Shown: piece after piece, positions 16,172 through 23,782 of the stretch
How positions within the stretch are numbered: position 1 is the first letter of the stretch
Layout: the number at the start of each line of letters is the position of its first letter
DNA from: DATFRX01 sp035630615
Lineage (GTDB): Bacteria > Actinomycetota > Actinomycetes > Propionibacteriales > Nocardioidaceae
NCBI GenBank assembly: GCA_035630615.1
Contig: DASQKI010000070.1
Location: forward strand, 1-31,928
DNA: 31,928 bases
Reading direction: 5' to 3'
Program-made: the position numbers and the translations under genes
Notes under the pieces: model-generated
Database searches by the model: none
What the model was told of the DNA's origin: nothing
What the model saw: the letters and a program-made list of their open reading frames with translations, nothing else

Positions 16172-17193
16172 CCGCGCGTCCATTCGCGCCGAGATTGCGT
16201 GTCTTTCCCACCGAGGGCAGGCCAGACGCGCAAGATCGAATCGAAGAAGTGGGAAAGACGCGCAATCTCGGCGCAAGAGGTGAGCCGCCAGTGCTCGAGA
16301 CGATGCGGGATCGGTTCGCCGCTGTGACGACCGAGCTGATCGACGCCGACGACTCGGTCGCCGTCGTGCTCGCCGACATCTCCGTCGATGCCTTCGAGTC
16401 GGTCGGCCGGCGCCACCCGGACCGCGTCGTCAACGTCGGCATCCGCGAGCAGCTCCTCGTCAGCGTGGGAGGCGGGCTCGCGCTCACGGGGATGCGGCCG
16501 ATCCTGCACACCTACGCTCCGTTCCTCGTCGAGCGAGCGTTCGAGCAGGTGAAGCTCGACCTCGGACATCAAGACGTAGGCGCCGTCCTGGTCAGCATCG
16601 GCGCGTCGTACGACCGGGCCCAGAGCGGACGCACTCATCAAGCACCGGGGGACGTGGCACTGATCGGGACCCTGCCGAACTGGACCGTGCACGTCCCCGG
16701 GCATCCGGACGAGGCCGACCTCCTGTTGCGGGATGCCGTCGCCGGTTCGGGTCGGGTCTATGTCCGCCTGTCGGATCGCGCCAACGCCGCCGCGCATCTC
16801 GGCCGCGCCGGACGGGCGGTGACCTTGCGGAAGGGCCGTCGCGGCACGGTCGTCGCGGTCGGGCCGATGCTCGACCCGGTCCTCGCGGCGACCGAGGACC
16901 TCGACGTCGCGGTCGTGTATGCCGCGACGGTACGGCCGCTCGACGCTCATACGGTCCGCGCGGCCGTCGGCGCCGAGCCGAGTGTGGTGCTCGTCGAGCC
17001 TTATCTCACCGGCACATCGAGCCACGCCGTGACCGATGCACTGCGCGACGTGCCGCATCGGCTGCTGGCGCTCGGCGTACGGGATGCCGAGCTCCATCGG
17101 TACGGCACCGCGGCCGATCACGATCGGGCACACGGTCTCGATCCGGCTGGGCTGCGGCGCGACATCGTACGGTTCCTCGAACTCGCTCCGTGA
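16168..17193 (+). CDS. Transketolase-like protein, C-terminal (pyrimidine-binding) subunit
   Basis: The frame from ATG 16168 (overlapping the upstream stop as ATGA) gives 341 residues. From GTG 16291 (AAGAGGTG at 16275-16282) it gives 300 residues. The conserved protein begins only after 16291 (LETMRDRFAAVTTELI), and residues 7-36 of the long form are translated palindrome (16186-16274), so the short form is probably the real or ancestral product. The catalytic glutamate is in NVGIREQLL and the pyrimidine-domain end in YDRAQSGRTHQAPGDVAL, and a C-terminal transketolase domain follows (VVAVGP, YAATVRPLDAHTV). It should pair with the N subunit. The palindrome between them could alter coupling of translation. 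Confidence 0.8.
   Translation: MTARPFAPRLRVFPTEGRPDAQDRIEEVGKTRNLGARGEPPVLETMRDRFAAVTTELIDADDSVAVVLADISVDAFESVGRRHPDRVVNVGIREQLLVSVGGGLALTGMRPILHTYAPFLVERAFEQVKLDLGHQDVGAVLVSIGASYDRAQSGRTHQAPGDVALIGTLPNWTVHVPGHPDEADLLLRDAVAGSGRVYVRLSDRANAAAHLGRAGRAVTLRKGRRGTVVAVGPMLDPVLAATEDLDVAVVYAATVRPLDAHTVRAAVGAEPSVVLVEPYLTGTSSHAVTDALRDVPHRLLALGVRDAELHRYGTAADHDRAHGLDPAGLRRDIVRFLELAP
16186..16274. repeat. Long palindrome inside the transketolase operon
   Basis: Arms 16186-16211 and 16249-16274 are 26 nt each and complementary at 25 of 26 positions, with a 37-nt loop. The loop contains AGACGCGCAA (16224-16233), which recurs in the right arm at 16256-16265 in the same orientation. The right arm ends 1 nt before the AAGAGGTG ribosome binding site of the likely GTG start. 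It looks inserted at the junction of two subunits that normally abut. Confidence 0.85.
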
Positions 17194-17206
17194 CATCCTG
17201 GGCGGC

Positions 17207-17722
17207 GTGACCGTACCGACGTCCTCGCCCAAGACGCTGATCGTGATCCGACACAGCAAGGCCAAGCCGTCCGCGGCGACCGATCACGCTCGGCCGCTTG
17301 CCCCACGCGGACTCCGCGATGCCCGCGCGGCAGGGGAGTGGCTCGCCGCTCGCGACCTACCCTCGGTCGTCGGTCTCGTGTCGACCGCCGTGCGAGCCCT
17401 CCAGACGTGGAAGCCCATTGCGGCCGCGATCGACGCGGAGACGAGGGCCCTGGACAGTCTCTACGGCGCCGGCGTCGATGAGGTCCTCGAGACCCTTCAC
17501 CTGCTCGACGAGACCGACAACCATATCGCTGTCGTCGGCCACAACCCGACCCTCGAGCGCGTCGCCTGGGATCTCTCCGACGGTACGACCGACGCCCACG
17601 CCGCCATGACGGACCGCGGCTTCCCCACCACAGCCATCGCCGTCCTCACCCACGAAGGCCCGTGGCATGACCTCGCCCCGGCCACCTGCCCGATGGCCAA
17701 CTTCCACATCGCCCGCGGCTAA
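17207..17722 (+). CDS. sixA: SixA-type histidine phosphatase (phosphohistidine phosphatase)
   Basis: From GTG 17207 the protein has 171 residues. It has the histidine phosphatase signature RHSKAKP (about 14-20), the central SSTxxRAxQT-like stretch VSTAVRALQTW and GHNPTLE with the second catalytic His. Short size and these motifs place it with SixA, which removes phosphate from phosphohistidine of signalling or phosphotransfer proteins. The partner here is unknown. The GTG lies 13 nt after the transketolase stop with only a weak GGGCGG before it. The frame is open upstream, but that region codes for transketolase in another frame. It ends 165 bp before the end of the convergent serB. Confidence 0.8.
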   Translation: MTVPTSSPKTLIVIRHSKAKPSAATDHARPLAPRGLRDARAAGEWLAARDLPSVVGLVSTAVRALQTWKPIAAAIDAETRALDSLYGAGVDEVLETLHLLDETDNHIAVVGHNPTLERVAWDLSDGTTDAHAAMTDRGFPTTAIAVLTHEGPWHDLAPATCPMANFHIARG

Positions 17723-17784
17723 ACCTGACCCCCAGCGACGACGCCCCGCCCGGCGTCACGCCACCAGCGCCAGGGACAACGGGA

Positions 17785-17886
17785 GCGGGGTTGTGGGTTT
17801 GTTCGGCGAGTCCGTGGATGGGCCTGGCCGCCGAACGAGGAACGAGCGAGGCTGGTTGGACTCGCCGAACAAACCCACAACCCCGC
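17785..17886. repeat. Perfect 29-bp inverted repeat between convergent sixA and serB
   Basis: Arms 17785-17813 and 17858-17886 are exact reverse complements over 29 bp, with a 44-nt loop. The right arm ends 1 bp before the serB stop codon. The loop holds CGCCGAAC (17829-17836), repeated in the right arm at 17863-17870. Lying between convergent genes it could act as a bidirectional terminator, but it has no T-tract on either strand. The other part of this gap (17723-17784) shows nothing. Confidence 0.88.
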
Positions 17887-17887
17887 G

Positions 17888-19120
17888 TCAGGGCACCGGA
17901 GGCGCCGGCGTCGTGACGCCGGCCGCGGCATCGGCCGCCTCCACCTCTTCGCGCGTTATCCCCAGCAGGTAGATGATCGCGTCCAGGTACGGCACGCTCA
18001 GCGCCGTGTCGGCGGCGTCGCGCACCATCGGCTTGGCGTTGAACGCAACCCCGAGACCGGCGGCGGCAAGCATGTCGAGGTCGTTGGCTCCGTCGCCGAT
18101 CGCGATCGTGTTGGGCAGTGGGATGCCGGCGTCGGAGGCGAACCGCCGCAGCGCGATCGCCTTGCCGGCGCGGTCGACGATGTCTCCGGTCAGCCGTCCG
18201 GTCAGCTTGCTGTCGACGACCTCCAGCTCGTTGGCCGCGGCATAGTGCACACCGAGCTCGGCCGCGATCTTGTCGGTGATCTGGCTGAACCCGCCGCTCA
18301 CCAAGGCGAAGCGGTAGCCGAGTCGTCGCAGCGTACGGATCATCGTGCGCGCCCCCGGCGTGTACGTCAGTGACTCGTACACGGTGTCGAGCGCCGATGC
18401 GTCGACCCCTTCGAGCAGCGCTACCCGCTCGCGCAACGCGTCGGCAAACTCGAGCTCGCCCTGCATCGCGGCGGCGGTGACCTCGGCGACCCGTTCGTGG
18501 CACCCGGCGTGCTGGGCGAGCATCTCGATGACCTCGCCCTGGATCAGCGTGGAGTCGACGTCCATGACGACGAGGCGCTGGGCGTGCCGATGGATGCCCG
18601 CCGGCTGTACGGCGACGTCGACCGCCTGCCGGGCCGCCTCGGTCGCGAGCGTACGCCGCAACGCCGCCGGATCGGCACCCGAAACGTCGAGGTCGATCGC
18701 CGTCACGGGATAGCGGGCCATCCGTACGATGCGGTCGATGTTTGCGCCCGTGTCGGCGATCCGACCGGCGATCGCGGCGACCGCCCGGGGTCGGAGCGGG
18801 GCCCCCAACACGGTGACGTGGAGGCGGCCCTCTCGTCGGGGACTGTTGTCGCCGTGCCCTCGGGTCAGCTCGACGTCCATGCCCAGCTCGCCGGCCGCGT
18901 CCTGGATGGCGCGGACGAGCGGCCCGTCGTTTCGCGGCGCCGTGAGCAGGACGCCGAGGACGAGCCGACCGCGCAAGACGACCTGTTCGATGTCGAGGAC
19001 GCCGACGCCGGCCCCGTCGCAGGCCTCGAACAGACGTGAGGTGACTCCGGGCCGGTCCGGGCCGGTGAGGGTCACCAGGAGAGTCGAGGGTCCAGGATCC
19101 GTCGACGGGTCGCTGGTCAT
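17888..19120 (-). CDS. serB: Phosphoserine phosphatase SerB with two N-terminal ACT domains
   Basis: From ATG 19120 the protein has 410 residues, close to the 409 of M. tuberculosis SerB2. The N-terminal half has tandem ACT-like domains (LLVTLTGPDRPGVTSRLF, and LHVTVLGAPLRPRAVAAIAG). The C-terminal half is a HAD phosphatase with the nucleophile motif at 186-190 (D-V-D-S-T), GGFSQITDKIA and GDGANDLDML. It makes serine from phosphoserine in the cytoplasm, and ACT domains suggest feedback by serine. The frame is open beyond 19120, but ATG 19120 is preferred because it is 7 nt after a TAGGCT -10 box. The neighbouring ABC ATPase also lies beside serB2 in M. tuberculosis (Rv3041c), there in the same direction. 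Confidence 0.93.
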   Translation of the reverse strand: MTSDPSTDPGPSTLLVTLTGPDRPGVTSRLFEACDGAGVGVLDIEQVVLRGRLVLGVLLTAPRNDGPLVRAIQDAAGELGMDVELTRGHGDNSPRREGRLHVTVLGAPLRPRAVAAIAGRIADTGANIDRIVRMARYPVTAIDLDVSGADPAALRRTLATEAARQAVDVAVQPAGIHRHAQRLVVMDVDSTLIQGEVIEMLAQHAGCHERVAEVTAAAMQGELEFADALRERVALLEGVDASALDTVYESLTYTPGARTMIRTLRRLGYRFALVSGGFSQITDKIAAELGVHYAAANELEVVDSKLTGRLTGDIVDRAGKAIALRRFASDAGIPLPNTIAIGDGANDLDMLAAAGLGVAFNAKPMVRDAADTALSVPYLDAIIYLLGITREEVEAADAAAGVTTPAPPVP

Positions 19121-19127
19121 GAGGCCG

Positions 19128-19133
19128 AGCCTA
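19128..19133 (-). promoter_or_regulatory. Leaderless promoter -10 (TAGGCT) for serB
   Basis: Minus-strand TAGGCT is followed by 7 nt and the ATG at 19120, without a ribosome binding site. The box decides the serB start among several in-frame options. Confidence 0.55.
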
Positions 19134-19240
19134 GAGCCTGGTCCAACCCGGCTCTGTCCGGGGATCGGTCCAGGGGACAAGGCGAGTCGGCGGTGTGCAA
19201 TAGGTTGGAGACGGTCCGGTCCACAGCCGCTGGGAGAGCA

Positions 19241-20044
19241 TTGAACACCGTTATCGAGCTCGCCGGAGTCTCGGTCGTCCGGGGCGGCGCGAAGCTCCTC
19301 GACGACATCTCGTGGAAGGTCCACGAGGGCGAACGCTGGGTCTTGCTAGGCCCGAACGGCGCCGGCAAGACCACACTGCTCTCCGTCGTGAGCACCAATA
19401 TGTTCCCCTCGTCCGGATCCGTCGGGGTCCTGGGCGAGACGATCGGGTCCATCGACGTGTTCGAGTTGCGCCCCCGGATCGGACTCACCAGCGCGGCGCT
19501 CGCCGACCGAATCCCTCGCGACGAGAAGGTCGTCGACTTGGTCATCTCCGCGGCGTACGCGGTCGTCGGTCGCTGGCGCGAGGCCTACGACGACGTCGAT
19601 CACAAGCGCGCCGAGCAGCTGATGGGCGAGGTCGGGATCGGCCGCCTCGCCGAGCGCCGATTCGGCACGCTCAGCGAGGGCGAGCGCAAGCGGGTCCAGA
19701 TCGCCCGGGCGCTGATGGCCGACCCGGAGCTCCTCCTGCTGGACGAGCCGGCCGCCGGCCTCGATCTCGGTGGGCGCGAGGACCTGGTCAGCACGATGCA
19801 GGCAGTGGCTCTCGACCCGGCCGCGCCGACCGCCGTCATGGTCAGCCATCACGTCGAGGAGATACCGCCCGGGTTTACCCACGTGATGATGATGCGGCGC
19901 GGCCGGGTCGTCGCGACCGGACCGTTGCCCGACACGCTGACGACGGTGACTCTCTCGAAGACCTTCGGCATGCCGTTGGAGCTGCACGAGGTCGACGGTC
20001 GTTGGTATGCATGGCGCCGATCGGCCGCGCACCGTCGGCACTGA
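19241..20044 (+). CDS. ABC transporter ATP-binding protein (Rv3041c-like)
   Basis: The conserved part begins NTVIELAGVSVVRGG. Walker A is GPNGAGKTT, the signature is LSEGERKRVQ (Glu in place of the usual first Gly), and Walker B is LLLDEPAAGLD with a switch His in VSHHVEE. It is a single soluble ATPase with no permease nearby. TTG at 19241 (267 residues) is chosen over GTG at 19193 (283 residues). A -10-like TAGGTT at 19201-19206 falls inside the longer form, and GGGAGAG lies just before the TTG. The start remains unsure. M. tuberculosis Rv3041c, beside serB2, is the closest relative I recall; its transported substrate is unknown. Confidence 0.78.
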   Translation: MNTVIELAGVSVVRGGAKLLDDISWKVHEGERWVLLGPNGAGKTTLLSVVSTNMFPSSGSVGVLGETIGSIDVFELRPRIGLTSAALADRIPRDEKVVDLVISAAYAVVGRWREAYDDVDHKRAEQLMGEVGIGRLAERRFGTLSEGERKRVQIARALMADPELLLLDEPAAGLDLGGREDLVSTMQAVALDPAAPTAVMVSHHVEEIPPGFTHVMMMRRGRVVATGPLPDTLTTVTLSKTFGMPLELHEVDGRWYAWRRSAAHRRH

Positions 20045-20119
20045 CGCCGTCGCTGTCGAAACCGTCCGATCTCGGCGTACATCGGCACATCAGTCCGCAT
20101 CAATCGGCCGGTCGCACAC

Positions 20120-20125
20120 TAGGCT
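20120..20125 (+). promoter_or_regulatory. Leaderless promoter -10 (TAGGCT) for the nfeD-like gene
   Basis: TAGGCT is followed by TGGAAC and the ATG at 20132, a 6-nt gap. There is no ribosome binding site at the usual distance. Confidence 0.55.
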
Positions 20126-20131
20126 TGGAAC

Positions 20132-20581
20132 ATGTGGGATTGGCTGAGCGAGCACATGTGGGTGGGATGGGCGAGTCTGGGCATGCTCCTCGCTCTCGCC
20201 GAGTTGCTCAGCCTCGATCTCGTGCTGCTCATGCTCGCGGCCGGTGCGTTCGCCGGCGCGGTGTCCTCGGCCTTGGGCGCGCCGTTCATCGTCGACCTGC
20301 TGATCGCGATCGGGACGGCCTCGGCGATGCTTGTCCTCGTCCGGCCGGGCATCGTGCGCCGGATGCGCAGCGGACCAGAGCTGACAACCGGTCACGCGGC
20401 GCTCGTCGGGACGAGTGGAGTGGTGTTGGCGACAGTCACCGAGAGCGGAGGGGAGATCAAGCTGGCCGGTGAGGTGTGGACGGCTCGGTGCTACCAGCCC
20501 AACACCCGGATCGAGCCGGGCACGAAAGTGGCAGTATTCGCCATCGACGGCGCAACGGCGGTTGTCTACCCCAACGACTGA
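20132..20581 (+). CDS. NfeD-like membrane protein
   Basis: The 149-residue protein has two or three N-terminal membrane helices (about 10-30, 33-50 and 53-68) and a C-terminal OB-fold-like domain ending VAVFAIDGATAVVYP with GHAALVGTSGVV. This is the short NfeD form (NfeD1b type) found next to stomatin/SPFH genes. The next gene, 65 nt downstream, is such an SPFH protein, so the pair likely forms a membrane microdomain complex. The downstream gene has its own ribosome binding site and the two are probably one operon. Confidence 0.87.
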   Translation: MWDWLSEHMWVGWASLGMLLALAELLSLDLVLLMLAAGAFAGAVSSALGAPFIVDLLIAIGTASAMLVLVRPGIVRRMRSGPELTTGHAALVGTSGVVLATVTESGGEIKLAGEVWTARCYQPNTRIEPGTKVAVFAIDGATAVVYPND

Positions 20582-20646
20582 CCCACGGCACCGGACGTCA
20601 CACCAAGAAGAGCCCTCGACGCGACACTGGACGGAAGGAAGCAGGC

Positions 20647-22086
20647 ATGGAGATCGGCCTGACCATCGTGTTTCTGCTGCTGGCGCTGCTAGTAGTAGTC
20701 ACGTTGGCAAAGACGATCAAGATCGTTCCGCAGGCTCGGGCCGGGATCGTTGAGCGTTTCGGCAAGTACCGCACCTCGCTGTCCGCCGGGCTCAACGTCA
20801 TCACGCCGTGGGTCGACAAGGTGCGCTACATCATCGACTTGCGCGAGCAGGTGGTGTCCTTCCCGCCGCAGCCCGTGATCACCGAGGACAACCTGGTCGT
20901 GTCGATCGATACGGTCATCTACTTCCAGGTGACCAACCCGGTGTCGGCGACCTACGAGATCGCCAACTACATCCAGGCGGTCGAGCAGCTCACGACGACC
21001 ACCCTGCGAAACATCATCGGCGGCATGGACCTCGAGCAGACGCTGACCAGCCGCGAGGAGATCAACCGCGCTCTGCGTGGCGTGCTCGACGAGGCCACTG
21101 GCAAGTGGGGCATCCGGGTCAATCGCGTCGAGCTCAAGGGCATCGACCCACCGCCGTCGATCAAGGACTCGATGGAGAAGCAGATGCGGGCCGACCGAGA
21201 CAAGCGGGCCGCGATCCTCACCGCGGAGGGCATGCGCCAGTCGGCGATTCTCACGGCCGAAGGTGAGAAGCAGTCGGCGATTCTCACGGCCGAGGGTGAT
21301 CGAGAGTCCGCGATCCTGCGGGCGCAGGCCGACCGCGAGTCGGCGATCCTGCGGGCCCAGGGTGAGGCGCAGGCGATCGGGACGGTCTTTCAGTCCATCC
21401 ACGACGGCGCTCCCGACCAGAGGCTGCTCGCGTACCAATACCTGCAGATGCTGCCGAAGATCGCCGAGGGCAACGCCAACAAGATGTGGATCATCCCGAG
21501 CGAGATCGGCGACGCCATCAAGGGCCTCGGCAATGCGATCGGCAACATCCCCGGCATTCCCCTCGACAGCGGCGGCCCGAAGAAGCGCGTCGACTTCGAT
21601 ACGACGCCGGCCGAGGCGCGTACCGACGAGGAGCTGAGCGCGGCGCACGATGCCGCCGCGGAGGCGATCGCCTCCGCGCAGAGTGCGGCCGCTCCGTCGT
21701 CTCGGACGGGCGGCATGCCACCGCGGCTGCCCGGTGAGGCGCTGAGGTCCTCGACGTCGGGCGGCACGGCCGAGGTCAAGTCTGTTCCGGCGGTCGACGA
21801 GACCGAGTCGTCGGATGCCGACGAGACCGAGCCGTCGGATGCCGACGAGACCGAGCCCTCCGCCGACGAGACCACGACCGAAACCGATGCGGCCGACGAC
21901 GCAGAGCCAGACGCGTCGTCGAGCTCAGAGTCCACCAGCGGGCTCGAGCCGCCGACGCCGGCGCCGCCCACGGCCGGCCCGCCACCACTGACGCCGCCGC
22001 GCTCCAAGCGGCCATGGTCGCGTCCGCCGACCGCTGCCGACTTCGCCCCGCCCGAGGACGAGGACGACGACTCGTCGAAGAGCTAG
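20647..22086 (+). CDS. SPFH/stomatin (band 7) family protein with 11-residue repeats and acidic tail
   Basis: The 479-residue protein has a membrane helix at 5-21, then the SPFH domain (IVPQARAGIVERFGKYRTSL, and further on NLVVSIDTVIYFQVTNP) to about residue 190. A coiled region follows with five tandem 11-residue repeats: AAILTAEGM, SAILTAEGE, SAILTAEGD, SAILRAQAD and SAILRAQGE, each preceded by a charged pair. The C-terminal third is disordered, Asp/Glu/Pro/Ser-rich, with a near-exact 24-bp DNA repeat (about 21796-21865). SPFH proteins oligomerise on membranes and organise lipid domains or regulate proteases. The long acidic tail is beyond the usual stomatin length (about 300-320). GGAAGGAAGCAGGC precedes the ATG. 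It pairs with the NfeD gene. Confidence 0.9.
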   Translation: MEIGLTIVFLLLALLVVVTLAKTIKIVPQARAGIVERFGKYRTSLSAGLNVITPWVDKVRYIIDLREQVVSFPPQPVITEDNLVVSIDTVIYFQVTNPVSATYEIANYIQAVEQLTTTTLRNIIGGMDLEQTLTSREEINRALRGVLDEATGKWGIRVNRVELKGIDPPPSIKDSMEKQMRADRDKRAAILTAEGMRQSAILTAEGEKQSAILTAEGDRESAILRAQADRESAILRAQGEAQAIGTVFQSIHDGAPDQRLLAYQYLQMLPKIAEGNANKMWIIPSEIGDAIKGLGNAIGNIPGIPLDSGGPKKRVDFDTTPAEARTDEELSAAHDAAAEAIASAQSAAAPSSRTGGMPPRLPGEALRSSTSGGTAEVKSVPAVDETESSDADETEPSDADETEPSADETTTETDAADDAEPDASSSSESTSGLEPPTPAPPTAGPPPLTPPRSKRPWSRPPTAADFAPPEDEDDDSSKS

Positions 22087-22120
22087 CCGTCCGGCAAACC
22101 GAGGCTCGGACCGCGCGACG

Positions 22121-22645
22121 TTAGCGGCCGAGGCCGTCGATCACCTCGGCGCCGGGCAGCTTCGCGAGCTCGGCGCCGGGGAGCACGATCTTGGACCGGC
22201 GCAGTCCGCTGCCGATGACGACAATGTCGGTGTCGGCGACCGCTGCGTCGACCAGCACCAGCCAGTCGGCGGGCAGGCCGAGCGGCGTGATCCCGCCGTA
22301 CTCCATCCCGGTCGCCTCGGTGGCAAAGTCGGTCGCGGCGAAGGACGCCTTGCGCGCGTCGAGGCGACGCCGGACGATCCCGTTGACGTCGGCGCGGGTC
22401 GTGGCGAGCACGACGCAGGCGGCGTGCCGTTCGACCCCGGCCCGTTTGCCGGTGACGACGACGCAGTTGGCCGAGATCCCGAGCGGCACGTCGTAGGCCG
22501 CGCACAGCGCCGCCGTGTCGGCGAGGTCGGGATCGATCGGCGCCACCTGGGCGTTCGGCAGCTGGGCGATCGCGTCGGCAACCGCGGGCGCCAGCAGGTC
22601 GGGCCGCTCGCCGGCCGCGGTGAGTTCGAGGGTGCCGAGGTTCAT
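22121..22645 (-). CDS. YbaK/aminoacyl-tRNA deacylase-like protein
   Basis: From ATG 22645 the protein has 174 residues. The YbaK/EbsC/ProX fold is visible in NCVVVTGKRAGVERHAACVV, RADVNGIVRRRL, ATDFATEATGMEYGGITPLG and the C-terminal GSGLRRSKIVLPG. Proteins of this family clear mischarged tRNAs such as Cys- or Ala-tRNA(Pro) in the cytoplasm; the specificity here is unknown. The start is fixed by an ATGA overlap with the upstream alpha/beta hydrolase, so the two are translationally coupled. The gap 22087-22120 separates it from the end of the convergent SPFH gene. Confidence 0.82.
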   Translation of the reverse strand: MNLGTLELTAAGERPDLLAPAVADAIAQLPNAQVAPIDPDLADTAALCAAYDVPLGISANCVVVTGKRAGVERHAACVVLATTRADVNGIVRRRLDARKASFAATDFATEATGMEYGGITPLGLPADWLVLVDAAVADTDIVVIGSGLRRSKIVLPGAELAKLPGAEVIDGLGR

Positions 22646-23619
22646 CGCGACTCCGAGACGACTGCCCGGAGCCACCGACCGGTGAGGGTGAATGCCTCGT
22701 CGCGGACGGCCTTCTCTGACAGGTAGACGTCGTGGCGAGCCCCGTCGAGCCGCCCGATCGTCACGAGTGGGCCAAGCCGGTGCGACCAGCGCGCGATCTG
22801 CTCGACGTCGAGGACGACGTCGCTATGCGGCACCTCATCGGTCCAAGTCTCAGTAAACGTCGTCCGCGTCGAGGTCAGCACCAGCACCGGCGCGCCGACA
22901 TCGAGCCCTCGGTGCATCCGCCGATGGCCTCGCCGGACCGCGCGCAGCCAGCCGGCTCGGACCGGGAAACTGTCCTCCGGCTTCCAGTCGAGCCGGAAGT
23001 CCCACTCGCCTCGACGGTCCCGGTGAATGCTCTCGACATAGACCCCGGACACGTTGCGCGGGATGACCTGGTACGGCCGGCGAGCGCCGATCTCCTCGAT
23101 GGCGCGGGTGCCGACCGTACGCAGGAGGATCGACCCTTGCAGATCGAGCCACGGGCTGTTGAACACGAATGCCTCGGGCACGGCCATGCCGCACTCGTGT
23201 CGGTCGTGCGCCCAGAGCGCCGCGATCAGGCCGCCGGTCGAGTGCGCGACGAGCACCACCTGATCGTGACCGTCGCGCTCGGTGATGATCCGGTGCGACT
23301 CGTCGAGCTCGGCGTAGTACTCCCGCAGGTCACGGCAGAAGTTCGGCGTCTGGTGGGGGAGTAGCGACCGGCCGTACTTACGCAGGTCGAGCGCGTAGAA
23401 GTCGTAGCCGAGCTCGTTGAAGAACTCCGCGAGGTGACCCTGGAAGAAGTAGTCGCAGAAGCCGTGGACGTAGAGCACCCCGCGCCGGGTTGGTGCGTCC
23501 GCGCGGCGGCTGATCAGCGTGGCGACGACCGGCCCCTCGGCGTCGTCCGGCAGGCTGAGAACTTCGGCCTGATAGGGCTCGCCCAAGACATCGGGCCGGA
23601 GGGTCGTCGCATCGGTCAT
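22642..23619 (-). CDS. Alpha/beta hydrolase (lysophospholipase-like)
   Basis: The 325-residue protein has the hydrolase core. An oxyanion strand GVLYVHGFCDYF comes first, then LRKYGRS and the nucleophile elbow LVAHSTGGL (Ala-His-Ser-Thr-Gly instead of G-x-S-x-G). A late ARHDVYLS carries the likely catalytic His. The hydrolysed ester is unknown; serine-aminopeptidase/monoacylglycerol lipase-like members act on lipids. There is no signal peptide, so it is likely cytoplasmic. The start is ATG 23619, or 23637, which would add six residues; neither has a good ribosome binding site. Upstream is the repeat block at 23643, which separates it from the ABC operon on the same strand. Confidence 0.8.
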   Translation of the reverse strand: MTDATTLRPDVLGEPYQAEVLSLPDDAEGPVVATLISRRADAPTRRGVLYVHGFCDYFFQGHLAEFFNELGYDFYALDLRKYGRSLLPHQTPNFCRDLREYYAELDESHRIITERDGHDQVVLVAHSTGGLIAALWAHDRHECGMAVPEAFVFNSPWLDLQGSILLRTVGTRAIEEIGARRPYQVIPRNVSGVYVESIHRDRRGEWDFRLDWKPEDSFPVRAGWLRAVRRGHRRMHRGLDVGAPVLVLTSTRTTFTETWTDEVPHSDVVLDVEQIARWSHRLGPLVTIGRLDGARHDVYLSEKAVRDEAFTLTGRWLRAVVSESR

Positions 23620-23642
23620 GCACGGAGTCTGCCTCATCCTTC

Positions 23643-23779
23643 GCCGATCCGTGAGTTCTGGTGTGCCGATCCGTGAGTTCTGGACTGCCGATCCGTGACT
23701 TCTGGAATCGGCGCTCGGCCAAACTCACGGACGAGCATGCCAAAACTCACGGACGAGCGGGCCAAAACTCACGGATCGC
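23643..23779. repeat. Three 22-nt direct repeats followed by three inverted copies
   Basis: Units near GCCGATCCGTGAGTTCTGG begin at 23643, 23665 and 23687 (exact 22-nt spacing). Inverted units near GCCAAAACTCACGGACGAGC begin at 23718, 23739 and 23761. The shared core is CCGTGAGTT. Together they fold as an imperfect hairpin with arms of about 63 nt and a 12-nt loop. The block begins 23 bp upstream of the hydrolase start and ends just past the end of the ABC ATPase, on whose strand it lies directly downstream. Confidence 0.85.
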
Positions 23780-23782
23780 GGG

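Noticed and set aside
16168..16290. Extra N-terminal domain of the transketolase C subunit
   Set aside because: Most of these codons are translated palindrome, so I do not count it as a real domain.
19193..19240. GTG 19193 as start of the ABC ATPase
   Set aside because: A TAGGTT -10-like box at 19201 lies inside it, and the first 16 residues show no family match, so TTG 19241 was preferred with reserve.
23643..23779. Regularly spaced 22-nt repeats suggesting a CRISPR array
   Set aside because: Units are contiguous without spacers, half are inverted, and no cas gene is nearby.
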